20,878 nucleotides of DNA, taken from NCBI GenBank assembly GCA_947072805.1, contig CAMTJK010000024.1:1-20878 (forward strand), in the 5' to 3' direction. Source of the DNA: an uncultured Prevotella sp. Lineage in GTDB: Bacteria; Bacteroidota; Bacteroidia; Bacteroidales; Bacteroidaceae. The notes under the pieces were generated by a model that saw only the letters and a list, made by a program, of their open reading frames with translations, did not search any database and was not told the DNA's origin. Shown piece by piece: positions 1 to 7,608 of this stretch (positions are counted from its first letter, which is position 1; each line of letters starts with the position of its first letter). The translations under genes and the position numbers were made by a program.

Positions 1-290
1 AACCTTATTAACCCAATAGGTATGTTTTAATTAAATATAAGCAATTAACACAAAGAAAAAAAAGGTTTTAAAATCATATCCCCATATGTTTGTGTCAGCA
101 CAATGACCGATTCGGATTTAATGAAGATTTATTACGCAAGGTAAATGTGATATTATACGAAAACAGCACAAATCCATAATTATGGTAATAAAAACAACGA
201 TTACGGTGCTCGAGCATAGGATAAATGGAGGTATCTTTGTATAAGATAAGCTGCAACATACAACTGAACACACAATAATATATATTACAT
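1..290. other. AT-rich intergenic leader upstream of the AraC gene
   Basis: I see no credible gene in these 290 bases. The stretch is very AT-rich. It holds a small hairpin (CATAT-CCCC-ATATG, 75-88) and a candidate -7 promoter box at 232-239 for the AraC gene. A weak minus-strand open frame crosses from the AraC start into this region, but it has no family resemblance and low-complexity hydrophobic content, so I treat it as chance. Confidence 0.5.
232..239 (+). promoter_or_regulatory. Candidate Bacteroidota -7 box for the AraC gene
   Basis: TATCTTTG matches the Bacteroidota sigma-ABfr -7 consensus TAnnTTTG and lies about 50 bases before the AraC start. At the expected 19-base spacing the -33 position reads TCG instead of TTG, so the upstream element is degenerate, as would suit a weak or activated promoter. 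Confidence 0.4.
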
Positions 291-1187
291 ATGAAAGAAA
301 CAAGATTTGACAGTATACAGCAAGTGAACGACTATTACGGTCTGCCTACACTGCATCCACTGGTAACTGTGCTACATCTCGATCGCATCAACTATACAGC
401 AGCAGAGAAAAACAAAGTACACTACGGAGTTTACGGCATTTGGCTGAAAGAAACGAAAGGATGCAACCTGTCCTATGGTCGCACGCCTTATGATTTCGAC
501 GTACAGACAGTGACCTCTTTCGAGCCCGGACAGACCGTTACCGTGGAAATAACAGACCTAAGCATCCGACCGAAATGTGTGGGGTTGCTGTTTCATCCCG
601 ACTTCCTGCGGCGCACAAATCTTGGGAAAAACATACACAGATATGAATTTTTCTCCTACAGCAGTACCGAAGCGCTGCATCTTTCTGAATCGGAAGTAAT
701 TGTGTTCAAGCAGGTGCTTGACATGATTGATACAGAACTAAAACATCCGATAGACATCCATACTCGCGAACTGATAGTGTCAAACATTGAACTGCTTCTA
801 AATTATTGTCTGAGATTCTACGACAGACAGTTCATCACAAGAGAGGAGATTAATCACTCGGTTGTAAAGAATTTCGATAAGATGCTGCGTGAATATATTA
901 AAAACAAAGCCTTGACGGAAGGATTACCTACAGTGAATTATTTCGCCGACAAGTGCTGCTTGTCTACCGGATACTTCGGACAACTTGTGAAGACAGAAAC
1001 CGGTCGTACGGCTAAGGATTTTATCAACGCCCGACTGCTCTCGGCTGCCAAGGAGTATCTCAACGATGACAGTCTCTCGGTTAATATCATTGCAGAACGG
1101 CTCGGATTTGAATATCCGCAACACTTCGTAAGATTTTTCAAACATCATACAGGCAAAACACCTAACGATTTCAGAAAAGCAGGATAA
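291..1187 (+). CDS. AraC-family transcriptional regulator
   Basis: This is a 298-residue DNA-binding transcription factor. The C-terminal ~100 residues carry the two AraC helix-turn-helix units: the first around residues 215-240 (ADKCCLSTGYFGQLVKTETG) and the second around 262-295 (LSVNIIAERLGFEYPQHFVR, then the TGKTPNDFR signature). Residues 1-190 form the variable sensor half, with no recognised ligand motif. Length is normal for the family. The ATG at 291 follows a -7 box at 232-239. A strong terminator (1218-1256) separates it from the CMD/cupin gene that follows on the same strand. In Bacteroidota such regulators often sit next to a redox or oxidoreductase-type gene that they control, so the downstream CMD/cupin gene is the natural target candidate; that link is inference. 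The AraC call is secure, the ligand unknown. Confidence 0.93.
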   Translation: MKETRFDSIQQVNDYYGLPTLHPLVTVLHLDRINYTAAEKNKVHYGVYGIWLKETKGCNLSYGRTPYDFDVQTVTSFEPGQTVTVEITDLSIRPKCVGLLFHPDFLRRTNLGKNIHRYEFFSYSSTEALHLSESEVIVFKQVLDMIDTELKHPIDIHTRELIVSNIELLLNYCLRFYDRQFITREEINHSVVKNFDKMLREYIKNKALTEGLPTVNYFADKCCLSTGYFGQLVKTETGRTAKDFINARLLSAAKEYLNDDSLSVNIIAERLGFEYPQHFVRFFKHHTGKTPNDFRKAG

Positions 1188-1217
1188 CATTATCTCATAC
1201 CACAACTAAGTTGCGTC

Positions 1218-1256
1218 GGCAGTCAGCATCAAGGTTCGCTGACTGCCTTTTCTTTG
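1218..1256 (+). terminator. Rho-independent terminator after the AraC gene
   Basis: A perfect 10-bp stem, GGCAGTCAGC (1218-1227) and GCTGACTGCC (1238-1247), with a 10-base loop is followed by TTTTCTTTG. It lies 30 bases after the AraC stop and isolates that transcript from the CMD/cupin gene. Confidence 0.88.
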
Positions 1257-1285
1257 CTTTCCATTACATAAAAGAATCCGTAAAA

Positions 1286-1302
1286 TTGGTAATTATTACC
1301 AA
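1286..1302. repeat. 17-bp perfect palindrome, operator candidate
   Basis: TTGGTAATTATTACCAA is an 8+1+8 perfect inverted repeat in the gap between the AraC terminator and the CMD/cupin promoter. It has no T-tract, so it is not a terminator. Its size and symmetry suit a dimeric regulator. An AraC protein would more usually bind direct repeats, so the cognate protein is unknown. Confidence 0.5.
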
Positions 1303-1371
1303 AATACCGATACCCGCCATCATCACTTATTATAATATCTTTGCAATATGATTAATAAACGCATCGTTGCC

Positions 1372-1401
1372 TTGCCCATACTCACATTATGGGTACCTTT
1401 G
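1372..1401 (+). promoter_or_regulatory. Promoter of the CMD/cupin gene with a dyad filling the spacer
   Basis: TTG (1372-1374), a 19-base spacer and TACCTTTG (1394-1401) match the Bacteroidota -33/-7 promoter pattern with consensus spacing, giving a leader of about 65 bases before the ATG at 1472. The whole spacer, 1375-1393, is an inverted repeat: CCCATA, 7 bases, TATGGG. A second -7-like box (TATCTTTG, 1336-1343) lies upstream but has no TTG at the right distance. Confidence 0.55.
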
Positions 1402-1471
1402 CAAACAGCATTATCCATCGGAGTCCTATTAAAAAGGTATCGACAAAATCAAACCAAACATCGCAGTATAT

Positions 1472-2572
1472 ATGAAAATCATGTTTTCACTCGCTCTGAC
1501 AATCGTCTGCACGATTGCATGTGCACAAACTAATAATGAAATGGAATACAGCAAACTAACAAAACGTCAACTGAATCTTGCAGCATGTGCTGCTCTCGAA
1601 GCACAAGGCAACATGGAAGCACTCGACATTGCAGTTCGTAAGGCTCTCGATGAGGGAGTGACTATAAACGAACTGAAAGAGGCATTTTCACAACTGTATG
1701 CCTATACAGGCTTTCCACGTTCACTCAACGCGCTCAACCAACTGAAAAGGATTCTCAACGACCGTCAGACCGAAGGCATAATCGACAACGAGGGAAGACC
1801 CTGGCAACGCCCTACTACATGGGATGATGCGAAAGAAGCTTTGAAACGTGGAACAGAAGTACAGACACGGTTATGTGGTGGTACACCATACGATTACGTT
1901 TTCTGTCCTCAAGACGATTATTATCTAAAAAGCCATCTGTTCGGTGATATATTTGCCGGTGATATACTGTCAGAATCCGATCGTGAGATAGTTACCGTTG
2001 CCGCTCTTTCCGGAATGAAAGGTGTTGAAAGCCAACTGGAATCGCACAAGCGCGCTGCTGTAACTATGGGTAATACGAAAGAACAGGTGGATGAGTTGTG
2101 CAGATTTCTAAGTGAAAACAATATGTCTATCTCGGACAATGCTGCTGAAATGCACGACGGATACTGGAAGAAAGGTTTGCCGAACACAGCATACGAAAAA
2201 TATTTCACCGGAAAAAGCTACCTCACCACCATTACGCCAAAGAATATGACGGACGGTGAAAAAACGGCACAACCATACAGTAACGTAACATTTGAACCCG
2301 GTTGTCGTAACAATTGGCACATACATCACGGCGCACACCAGATTCTGATATGTGTCAATGGAAAAGGATGGTATCAAGAATGGGGGAAACCTGCAATCCA
2401 TCTGAAAGCCGGAGACATCATTGATATACCAGAAGGTGTAAAGCATTGGCATGGAGCACAGGCAGACTCATGGTTTCAACATATCGCCACACACGTAAAG
2501 ACCGGAGACAAAGAGAGTAATGAATGGCTGGAAGCTGTTGTGGATGAACAATATAACAAGCTGAAACCGTAG
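1472..2572 (+). CDS. Secreted carboxymuconolactone decarboxylase-like/cupin fusion protein
   Basis: A 366-residue exported protein. Residues 1-18 are a signal peptide (hydrophobic core, ACA-Q cleavage-type end). Residues ~30-95 and ~150-215 each look like a CMD/AhpD-fold helical unit. Residues ~268-340 are a cupin: motif 1 has H283, H285 and Q290 where many cupins have Glu, and motif 2 is GDIIDIPEGVKHWHG (314-328) with H325. The CMD parts lack the CxxC of AhpD, so a peroxidase role is not supported. The family is known for small-molecule or redox chemistry, but the substrate cannot be read from sequence. The His-rich cupin is likely metal-binding. The gene follows an AraC regulator and has a promoter with an operator-like dyad, so it is probably inducible. 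The disrupted PAP2 gene begins 7 bases after its stop. Confidence 0.85.
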   Translation: MKIMFSLALTIVCTIACAQTNNEMEYSKLTKRQLNLAACAALEAQGNMEALDIAVRKALDEGVTINELKEAFSQLYAYTGFPRSLNALNQLKRILNDRQTEGIIDNEGRPWQRPTTWDDAKEALKRGTEVQTRLCGGTPYDYVFCPQDDYYLKSHLFGDIFAGDILSESDREIVTVAALSGMKGVESQLESHKRAAVTMGNTKEQVDELCRFLSENNMSISDNAAEMHDGYWKKGLPNTAYEKYFTGKSYLTTITPKNMTDGEKTAQPYSNVTFEPGCRNNWHIHHGAHQILICVNGKGWYQEWGKPAIHLKAGDIIDIPEGVKHWHGAQADSWFQHIATHVKTGDKESNEWLEAVVDEQYNKLKP

Positions 2573-2579
2573 AACGAGG

Positions 2580-3321
2580 ATGTTATCAAGAAAACGTACT
2601 ATTCCGTTTCTCCTCACCCTCGTATTATATATAGGAGCAAAGGCCCAAAACGACAGCCTGACATTGTCAGAGCACAGTAAACATGAAACAGAATACAAAG
2701 TAAAACCTTTGCAGCTTGTAGTTCCCTCACTGCTTGTCGGACTTGGAGTTGTCGGACTTGAAAGTGACTGACTGAAGTATCAGAATCACGAAATACGCGA
2801 TGAACTGCAAGAAAACATCGATTGACGGTTTACATTGGATGATTTATCTCAATATATCCCGACAGTCAGTCTATATATTCCAATTTTGTTCGGCATAACA
2901 GGTAAACACGATGTATTAGAAAAGACACAACTTCTTTGTACTGCTTATCTTCTTATGGGAGTAAGTGTAAACTCAATAAAATACCTGACGAAAGTGGAGC
3001 GCCCAGATGGAAGTAGCCGAAATTCTTTTCCTTCTGGACACACAGCAACTGCCTTTATCGGAGCAGAACTCCTACGACGCGAATATGGGCACAGGTCGAC
3101 CCTTATCAGTATAGCCGGTTATGCCATTGCCGCCGGAACGGTTTTTTTTCAGAATGTACAACAACAGACACTGGTTTACTGATGTAATAGCTGGTGCTGG
3201 CATAGGCATATTGAGTGTGGAAGCCACCTATTGGCTGTATCCTGCTATAAGCAGGAGCTTATTTTCGGAAAAAACAGGCCAAAAAAGTACATATGCTGCC
3301 CTACGCCACAGACGGAGATAA
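2580..3321 (+). pseudogene. PAP2-family phosphatase, disrupted by two TGA codons and a frameshift
   Basis: Read through its lesions, this is a membrane PAP2 (lipid phosphate/undecaprenyl-PP type) phosphatase of about 245 residues with an N-terminal signal. All catalytic motifs survive: KVERPDG, NSFPSGHTATAF and RMYNNRHWFTDVIAGAG. In-frame TGA codons lie at 2769-2771 and 2823-2825 in one frame. At a run of eight T (3142-3149) an extra base throws the third motif into another frame; one T fewer restores it. The first TGA sits where relatives often have Trp (TGG to TGA) and the second fits CGA to TGA, both transitions. Other genes here end in TGA, so recoding is unlikely. It starts 7 bases after the CMD/cupin stop and was probably cotranscribed. 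Decay looks recent because the remaining sequence is well preserved. Confidence 0.85.
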
Positions 3322-3387
3322 AGGTATGATGTGTATAATCTGGTTCTGAAAGGAGCAAAATTCCATCCCAAACAATATTAGAAAATC

Positions 3388-3430
3388 AAAAAGCTGAGAC
3401 CGCACAAATGCAATCTCAGCTTTCATTTTA
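3388..3430. terminator. Bidirectional terminator between PAP2 remnant and EF-G2
   Basis: AAAGCTGAGA (3390-3399) pairs perfectly with TCTCAGCTTT (3414-3423). T-rich sequence follows on the plus strand, and the minus strand reads TTTTTGATTTTC beyond the stem, so it can end both converging transcripts. Confidence 0.8.
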
Positions 3431-3445
3431 TTAGAATAAGTCTTT

Positions 3446-5602
3446 TTATTCGTCGTCTCCTTCTGCTTCGTGCTCCTTAATGAGCTGCTGTTGTATGTCG
3501 GTGGGCACTAGCTCATAACTTGCAAATTTTGTAGTGAACGAAGCACGACCACCTGTCAGCGAGCTAAGCGCTATACTGTAGTTAGACAGTTCTTTGAGAG
3601 GTATCTTAGCCTGCAACTTCTGATAACCTGCTTCACTGTCCATTCCCATGATAAGCGCACGCCTGCCCTGCAAATCGCTCATTACATCACCCATGAAGTC
3701 GGCTGGAACATAAACCTCAAGGTCGTAAATTGGTTCAAGAATCTTCGGACCAGCTTCCTTAAATGCCATAGAGAACGCATTACGCGCAGCAAGCATGAAC
3801 GACAATTCGTTGGAATCAACCGGGTGCATCTTTCCATCATATACAATGACACGAACATCACGCGCATAACTTCCGGTAAGCGGTCCTTGTTCCATTCTTT
3901 CCATAATGCCTTTCAGAATTGCAGGCATGAAACGAGCATCTATCGCTCCACCAACAACAGAATTGATGAAAACAAGCTTACCGCCCCACTCCAAGTCAAT
4001 TTCTTCCTTACCTTTTATGTTCATGCGATACTCCTGACCGCCAAACTTAAATACTGTAGGATCCGGCATTCCCTCGGCATAGGGTTCAACAATAAGATGG
4101 ACTTCACCAAACTGTCCTGCACCACCAGACTGTTTCTTGTGACGATAGTCTGCACGAGAAGCCTTCGTAATGGTCTCGCGATAAGGAATCTTTGGCTCCT
4201 CAAATTTTACAGCTATCTTTTCATTGTTCTCCATCCTCCACTTTAACGTACGCAGATGGAATTCTCCTTGTCCGTGAATAATTGTCTGATGTAGTTCCTT
4301 ACTTTGTTCAACAACCCATGTAGGATCTTCCTGACGCATCTTGATAAGTGCTGCCATCATCTTCTCTGTATCCTGTTCACTGACAGCCTTTATTGCACGG
4401 GAATACTTAGAATTAGGATATTTGATGAAATCAAAACGGTTCTCGCAATCCTTTCCATTCAAAGTGTTACCGGTTTTTACGTCTTTAAGCTTTACAGTAC
4501 ATCCTATATCTCCGGCATTAAGCTGATCAACAGGCTGGCGATTGGCACCGGCACATATATATATCTGGCCCAATCGTTCCTTCGAGCCACGATCTGCATT
4601 TGTCAATTCATCGCCAGTCTTCACACTTCCACTCATAACCTTGAAATAACACACTTCACCAATATGTGGCTCCATTCCGGTCTTGAAGAAATATAGCGAT
4701 GTCGGGCCCTCAACTGTAGTGGTAATTTCCTCACCGCGCGTATTGTGGACCTTTGGCATTTCATCAACAAAAGGCACTACATTACCAAGGAATTCCATCA
4801 GACGACGAACACCCATTGCCTTACCTGCACATACACAGAAAACAGGGAATATGCTGCGAGTAACAAGTCCTTTTCGGATACCCTCACGCATTTCATCCTC
4901 CGTAAGCGTTTCCTCCTCAAAGAACTTCTCCATAAGTGTCTCGTCATTTTCTGCAGCAGCCTCAACAAGCGCCTTATGCATCTCCTGAGCTTTTTCCAAT
5001 TCTTCTGCTGGGATGTCCTCGATAATGGGTGCACCTCCTTCTGGTCCCCACGAATATTTCTTCATTAGCAATACATCGATGAGCGAATTGAAATTCGGGC
5101 CTTCGTTCAAAGGATATTGTACCGGCACGACCTTCGGGCCGTAAATATCGGTTAAACGTTCTAGCACATTGTGATAATCGCATTTCTCTGAATCAAGCTG
5201 ATTAACAAGGAAGATAACTGGCTTTTTCAGTTTTTCCGTATAACGGAAATGGTTTTGAGTACCCACTTCCGGACCATATTGTCCATTCAAAAGAAGAATG
5301 GCTGTATCTGTTACATTGAGAGCTGTCATAGCTGCCCCTACGAAATCATCAGAGCCTGGACAGTCGATGATGTTTAGTTTCTTATTGTTCCACTCTACGT
5401 GAAATACTGTTGAAAACACTGAATATCCGTATTCCTGCTCTACGGGGAAGTAATCACTCACTGTGTTTTTTGCGGTAATGCGACCGCGACGCGAAATGAC
5501 GCCCGCCTCGTAGAGCAATGATTCCGTGAGGGTTGTTTTTCCGGCTCCATCATTGCCAAGCAGCGCAATGTTTTTAATTTCGTTTGTCTGATATACTCTC
5601 AT
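3446..5602 (-). CDS. EF-G paralogue (EF-G2-like translation factor)
   Basis: A 718-residue cytosolic ribosomal translocase paralogue. The domain order is that of EF-G: G domain (1-~280), beta-barrel domain II (~300-385), domain III (~400-475), domain IV (~485-600) and domain V (~610-690). The P-loop is intact (GNDGAGKTT, 16-24), but G3 reads DCPGSDDF (80-87), with Ser84 where EF-G has the catalytic His of DTPGHVDF. G4 is NQLD rather than NKxD, and switch I VEQEYGYSV replaces MEQERGITI. The length is close to EF-G (~700). Published work on a Bacteroides EF-G paralogue describes translocation without GTP hydrolysis during nutrient limitation; these substitutions fit that type, though identity with it is inferred. 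It is divergent from hemW with 142 bases between the starts. Some pipelines call it simply elongation factor G. Confidence 0.9.
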   Translation of the reverse strand: MRVYQTNEIKNIALLGNDGAGKTTLTESLLYEAGVISRRGRITAKNTVSDYFPVEQEYGYSVFSTVFHVEWNNKKLNIIDCPGSDDFVGAAMTALNVTDTAILLLNGQYGPEVGTQNHFRYTEKLKKPVIFLVNQLDSEKCDYHNVLERLTDIYGPKVVPVQYPLNEGPNFNSLIDVLLMKKYSWGPEGGAPIIEDIPAEELEKAQEMHKALVEAAAENDETLMEKFFEEETLTEDEMREGIRKGLVTRSIFPVFCVCAGKAMGVRRLMEFLGNVVPFVDEMPKVHNTRGEEITTTVEGPTSLYFFKTGMEPHIGEVCYFKVMSGSVKTGDELTNADRGSKERLGQIYICAGANRQPVDQLNAGDIGCTVKLKDVKTGNTLNGKDCENRFDFIKYPNSKYSRAIKAVSEQDTEKMMAALIKMRQEDPTWVVEQSKELHQTIIHGQGEFHLRTLKWRMENNEKIAVKFEEPKIPYRETITKASRADYRHKKQSGGAGQFGEVHLIVEPYAEGMPDPTVFKFGGQEYRMNIKGKEEIDLEWGGKLVFINSVVGGAIDARFMPAILKGIMERMEQGPLTGSYARDVRVIVYDGKMHPVDSNELSFMLAARNAFSMAFKEAGPKILEPIYDLEVYVPADFMGDVMSDLQGRRALIMGMDSEAGYQKLQAKIPLKELSNYSIALSSLTGGRASFTTKFASYELVPTDIQQQLIKEHEAEGDDE

Positions 5603-5720
5603 ATTGTTAATAGATTTAAGTTGATACTTGTTATTGTTATATCGTCGTCTAAGATAGATAAAATTAGTGAAAACGGCAAAATATAACTAAGCCAACATAA
5701 AAACAATTAAACAATATTAG

Positions 5721-5728
5721 TATTTTTG
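5721..5728 (+). promoter_or_regulatory. Candidate -7 box for hemW
   Basis: TATTTTTG matches TAnnTTTG and lies 16 bases before the hemW ATG. No TTG is found at the -33 distance, so this is a half-match. It implies a very short leader. Confidence 0.4.
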
Positions 5729-5744
5729 CATTAAAATTCATATT

Positions 5745-6857
5745 ATGTCCGGGCTATATATTCATGTTCCGTTTTGCACAAGCCGCTGCATCTACTGCGG
5801 TTTCTATTCTACAACACGACTTGACATGCGCAATTCGTACGTAGACGCCATATGCCACGAGTTGGAATTAAGGCAGGATGAAATGACAAGCATAAATACT
5901 ATATATATAGGTGGAGGTACCCCAAGTGTACTGACTGGCTCAATGCTAACCAAAATTTTCAGCTACATCGACTGCAAGAATGCTGTAGAGATTACCATGG
6001 AATGTAATCCTGATGATATTACGGATGGTTTTGTTGATAACTTGAGACAACTGCCGATAAACAGAGTCAGTCTGGGTATTCAAACATTTAACGACAAACG
6101 ACTTAGCTTTCTACGACGGAGACATAATTCAATCGAAATACAAGCGGCAATAGACAGATTGAGAAACACTGGTATTACAAACATCAGTATCGATCTCATG
6201 TTTGGCTTCCCAGGACAAGACATCACAGACTGGGAAAGAGATATTTGCAAAGCTATCGAATTAAATATTGAACATATATCCGCTTATAACCTGATGTTTG
6301 AAGAAGGTACTATCCTCTATAATATGCTTAAAAATGCAGAACTGAAAGAAATCGACGAGGAAACAAGTCGCAGCATGTATGAACTGCTTATCGAACGATT
6401 GACCTCTGCCGGCTATGAGCACTACGAAATAAGCAACTTCTCCAAACCTGGACACCGTTCTATCCATAACAGTTCCTATTGGCTAGGCACACCTTATGTC
6501 GGAATTGGAGCAGCCTCTCATTCTTATAACGGTACGAGCAGACAATGGAATATCGATGATTTGAACACATACATATCAGCAATAAAAGCTGATGAAGTCC
6601 CCTATGAGATGGAAAGTTTAGACATCAACACTCAATATAACGACATGGTTATGTTGCGTCTAAGAACACGCGAGGGGATTCCACTTGACTTAGTAGAAGA
6701 AAAATTCGGAAAAGAAAAACTAAAGTATTGTCTGGATATCGCAAAAAATTACATCAGACAAAGACTTATAGAAATAACATCAGACAACCATCTCAAGCTC
6801 ACCCACAACGGATTATTCATAAGTGACATGATAATGAGCGACATGATGATTGTATAA
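5745..6857 (+). CDS. hemW: Radical SAM haem chaperone HemW
   Basis: A 370-residue radical-SAM protein. The cluster motif is at the N-terminus: Cys11, Cys15 and Cys18 in CTSRCIYCGF. GGGTPS (56-61) helps bind S-adenosylmethionine. The CxxxCxYCxF spacing and short N-terminus match HemW, the haem-binding chaperone, not the oxygen-independent coproporphyrinogen oxidase HemN, which has a longer N-terminus and CxxxCxFC followed by another Cys. Length is normal (about 375). The ATG at 5745 follows a -7-type box at 5721-5728. The gene is divergent from EF-G2 and convergent with rplT. The role inferred from the family is insertion of haem into respiratory proteins at the membrane. Databases often label it coproporphyrinogen III oxidase-like. 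Confidence 0.93.
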   Translation: MSGLYIHVPFCTSRCIYCGFYSTTRLDMRNSYVDAICHELELRQDEMTSINTIYIGGGTPSVLTGSMLTKIFSYIDCKNAVEITMECNPDDITDGFVDNLRQLPINRVSLGIQTFNDKRLSFLRRRHNSIEIQAAIDRLRNTGITNISIDLMFGFPGQDITDWERDICKAIELNIEHISAYNLMFEEGTILYNMLKNAELKEIDEETSRSMYELLIERLTSAGYEHYEISNFSKPGHRSIHNSSYWLGTPYVGIGAASHSYNGTSRQWNIDDLNTYISAIKADEVPYEMESLDINTQYNDMVMLRLRTREGIPLDLVEEKFGKEKLKYCLDIAKNYIRQRLIEITSDNHLKLTHNGLFISDMIMSDMMIV

Positions 6858-6910
6858 TCCCTTGTTGAAAATTGTCTCCCATTTAAGCTCAAACAAACAT
6901 TCCATAAATA

Positions 6911-6940
6911 AAAAGACCGTAAGCAATATTGCCTACGGTC
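6911..6940 (-). terminator. Terminator of the infC-rpmI-rplT operon
   Basis: GACCGTA (6915-6921) and TACGGTC (6934-6940) form a stem extended inward by a GC/GC pair past one mismatch. On the minus strand the stem is followed by TTTTTATTTATGG, a good U-tract 26 bases after the rplT stop. On the plus strand the following bases are poorer in T, so it serves hemW less well. Confidence 0.8.
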
Positions 6941-6965
6941 GTATTCTTCAATAATTATGTATCTC

Positions 6966-7310
6966 TTACTTTACCTTCTCCACGATAGCCTTGAAAGCTT
7001 CGGGATTATTTACAGCGAGATCTGCAAGCACTTTACGATTGATTTCGATTCCAGCTTTGTTCAACGCACCCATGAGCACTGAATAGCTCATACCTTCAAG
7101 TCGTGCTGCAGCATTGATACGCTGAATCCATAGAGCACGGAAGTTACGTTTCTTGTTACGACGATCACGATAAGCATAGGTAAGACCTTTCTCCCATGTG
7201 TTCTTTGCAACGGTCCAAACATTCTTGCGGGCACCGAAGTAACCGCGAGTAAGTTTTAAAATTCTTTTTCTCTTTGCTCTTGAAGCAACGTGATTAACTG
7301 ATCTTGGCAT
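6966..7310 (-). CDS. rplT: 50S ribosomal protein L20
   Basis: A 114-residue large-subunit protein that binds 23S rRNA early in 50S assembly. The sequence has the basic N-terminal helix typical of L20 (MPRSVNHVASRAKRKRILKL) and the conserved core with YRDRRNKKR and FRALWIQRINAAAR. The length matches the family (about 114-120). It is the last gene of the infC-rpmI-rplT operon, 36 bases after rpmI, and is closed by a strong terminator at 6911-6940. In other bacteria L20 represses its own operon; no matching leader structure is evident near infC here. Confidence 0.98.
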   Translation of the reverse strand: MPRSVNHVASRAKRKRILKLTRGYFGARKNVWTVAKNTWEKGLTYAYRDRRNKKRNFRALWIQRINAAARLEGMSYSVLMGALNKAGIEINRKVLADLAVNNPEAFKAIVEKVK

Positions 7311-7346
7311 AATTTTCTTACTTTAAATGTTCGACAATTAGGGAAA

Positions 7347-7544
7347 TTAACGGAGACACAATAAGTCGCGAACCTGCTTCTTGTTATTGGGATCAACCAA
7401 GGTCTGGTGTACCAAGTTACGCTTTTGTTTCTTTGTTTTCTTTGTCAGAATGTGACTGTGGTAAGCGTGGTGTCTCTTAATCTTACCTGTACCGGTGAAA
7501 CGGAATCTCTTCTTTGCGCCGGAATTTGTCTTTACTTTTGGCAT
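7347..7544 (-). CDS. rpmI: 50S ribosomal protein L35
   Basis: A 65-residue, very basic large-subunit protein. It begins MPKVKTNSGAKKRFRFTGTG, the standard L35 signature, followed by KIKRHHAYHSHILTKKTKKQKRNL. The length is exactly normal. It lies between infC (64 bases upstream) and rplT (36 bases downstream), the universal bacterial order, and is cotranscribed with them. Confidence 0.98.
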   Translation of the reverse strand: MPKVKTNSGAKKRFRFTGTGKIKRHHAYHSHILTKKTKKQKRNLVHQTLVDPNNKKQVRDLLCLR

Positions 7545-7608
7545 TGTTTTAAAATTTTAATTTGTTATTAATGTGTGGCAACGCATATACCGGGCGTTAC
7601 GCACTTTC

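Noticed and set aside
118..303. 61-residue minus-strand open frame across the AraC start
   Set aside because: Hydrophobic, no family signature, overlaps the AraC start and its promoter region; more likely chance in AT-rich DNA.
1348..1533. 61-codon open frame starting upstream of the CMD/cupin gene
   Set aside because: It spans the promoter pair at 1372-1401 and runs into the CMD/cupin signal peptide in another frame; no recognisable protein.
2769..2825. Possible TGA recoding (Trp or selenocysteine) in the PAP2 gene
   Set aside because: A separate frameshift at 3142-3149 also breaks the gene, TGA is a normal stop in other genes here, and no selenocysteine insertion structure is evident after either TGA.
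5745..6857. Calling the radical-SAM gene hemN, a coproporphyrinogen oxidase
   Set aside because: The CTSRCIYCGF motif and short N-terminus match HemW; HemN has a different Cys pattern and longer N-terminus.
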